This document shows positions 4,678-5,361 of a stretch of 5,361 nucleotides of DNA, one piece after another. Position 1 is the first letter of the stretch. Every line of letters starts with the position of its first letter. The position numbers were made by a program, and so were the translations under genes. The DNA comes from JBEKYH01 sp049511115 (GTDB lineage: Bacteria > Planctomycetota > Phycisphaerae > Tepidisphaerales > Tepidisphaeraceae). The stretch covers positions 1 to 5,361 of the forward strand of contig JBEKYH010000536.1 of assembly GCA_049511115.1 (NCBI GenBank), given 5' to 3'. The notes under the pieces were generated by a model, which saw only the letters and a list, made by a program, of their open reading frames with translations, did no database searches and was not told where the DNA came from.

Positions 4678-5361
4678 CCGATGAAACGCGCCAGCGCCTG
4701 TTTGGAACGCGCAGCGCGTTCGACGACCGGTTCGTGGTGAATGCCATGCTGGCGGTGATCGTTGTTTTGGCGCTCACGCCGGTCATCATTGCCATCCTGG
4801 GAAAGACGGGAAAAGCCAACGGCAAACTGCTGACTGATTTGTGGGAGCGGTATGTTTCGTGGCTCGTGCTGACGCCGCTGATCGTGGTGCCGGTGTTGCT
4901 GGGGGCGGCGTATGCGATGGCGGCGGTGGGGGTGCTCAGTTTGCTGTGCTACCGCGAGTACGCGCGGGCGACAGGGCTGTTCCGCGAGCGGCTGATCAGC
5001 ATTGTGGTGGTGCTGGGGATTCTGCTGGTGACGTTTTCGTCGCTGGATCATTGGTATGCGTTTTTCACGGCGCTCTGGCCGCTGACGGTGGGGTCGATTG
5101 CCTTGGTGGCGATTTTGCCCGATCGGCCCAGCGGGTATATCCAGCGCGTGGGGCTGGGGGTGCTGGGGTTCATGCTGTTTGGGGCGTGCCTGGGGCACCT
5201 GGGATTTTTCGGCAATGACCTGAATTACCGGCGCATTATGCTGTGGATTGTTGGGTGCGTCGAATTCAATGATGTGTTTGCGTACATCTGCGGCAAATCA
5301 TTTGGACGACGGAAACTCGCGCCCAATACCAGCCCCAACAAGACGGTCGGCGGGGCGCTGG
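4674..5361 (+). CDS. Phosphatidate cytidylyltransferase (CdsA/YnbB-like), 3' end outside window
   Basis: The start ATG overlaps the previous stop (ATGA at 4674-4677), showing translational coupling. The 229 residues present begin MTDETRQRLFGTRSAFDDRF. They contain hydrophobic helices from about residue 22 on, including AMLAVIVVLALTPVIIAILG, and end with the family's conserved segment: CVEFNDVFAYICGKSFGRRK, then LAPNTSPNKTVGGAL. In CdsA-type enzymes this D-x-(F/A)AY-x-x-GK-x-FG-(R/K)-x-K-x-x-P-x-x-SP-x-KT block lies before the C-terminal K-R-x4-KD signature, which is beyond the window edge. The reaction is CTP plus phosphatidate giving CDP-diacylglycerol, the activated donor for the upstream phosphatidyltransferase. 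The order (transferase, then cytidylyltransferase) matches E. coli ynbA-ynbB. The family is clear. Whether it is the main housekeeping enzyme or a secondary YnbB-like one cannot be settled from the part present; the context favours the latter. Confidence 0.88.
   Translation, partial: MTDETRQRLFGTRSAFDDRFVVNAMLAVIVVLALTPVIIAILGKTGKANGKLLTDLWERYVSWLVLTPLIVVPVLLGAAYAMAAVGVLSLLCYREYARATGLFRERLISIVVVLGILLVTFSSLDHWYAFFTALWPLTVGSIALVAILPDRPSGYIQRVGLGVLGFMLFGACLGHLGFFGNDLNYRRIMLWIVGCVEFNDVFAYICGKSFGRRKLAPNTSPNKTVGGAL

Noticed and set aside
4377..5198. Minus-strand 273-codon open frame
   Set aside because: It is antisense to the two phospholipid genes; the composition (His, Gln, Pro, Arg) is that of a shadow frame.

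Overview
The window looks like GC-rich bacterial chromosomal DNA, most likely from the Planctomycetota. The main pointers are a TIGR03067-type domain, a small zinc-ribbon/membrane-tail protein, and the style of the multi-domain secreted thioredoxin. This placement is an inference from protein content; there is no rRNA or other marker gene here.

Left part (1-840): the 5' portion of an acetyl-CoA synthetase gene runs off the left edge on the minus strand. After a short upstream region and a purine-rich dispersed repeat, a small plus-strand gene encodes an acidic protein with a four-cysteine zinc ribbon and a C-terminal membrane helix.

Decayed part (about 839-1584): two gene remnants face away from each other. 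On the minus strand is the C-terminal half of a PIN-domain protein. On the plus strand is the C-terminal end of a PPK2-type polyphosphate kinase. Both have lost their 5' halves, which would have lain between them. The PIN remnant ends exactly at a copy of a hairpin-forming dispersed repeat; a second copy lies at 3916-3964.

Middle part (1588-3797, minus strand): a polytopic membrane protein of unknown function is followed by what should be one secreted protein: signal peptide, TIGR03067-like domain, carboxypeptidase-regulatory-like domain, and TlpA/ResA-type thioredoxin with a WCGPC site. A one-base frameshift near 2442 splits this gene into two reading frames.

Right part (4012-5361, plus strand): two overlapping genes encode a CDP-alcohol phosphatidyltransferase and a CdsA-like phosphatidate cytidylyltransferase (cut by the window edge). 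They resemble the ynbA-ynbB pair of E. coli: one enzyme would make an activated CDP-lipid and the other would use it. A tRNA D-arm-like scrap lies just before the second repeat copy, between the membrane-protein gene and this operon.

No CRISPR array, complete tRNA, rRNA, transposase or convincing rho-independent terminator is visible. The most notable items are the three-domain thioredoxin with its frameshift, the paired 5' truncations next to a repeat, the Asp-to-Asn variant motif of the CDP-alcohol enzyme, and two start codons placed directly after a -10-like box.
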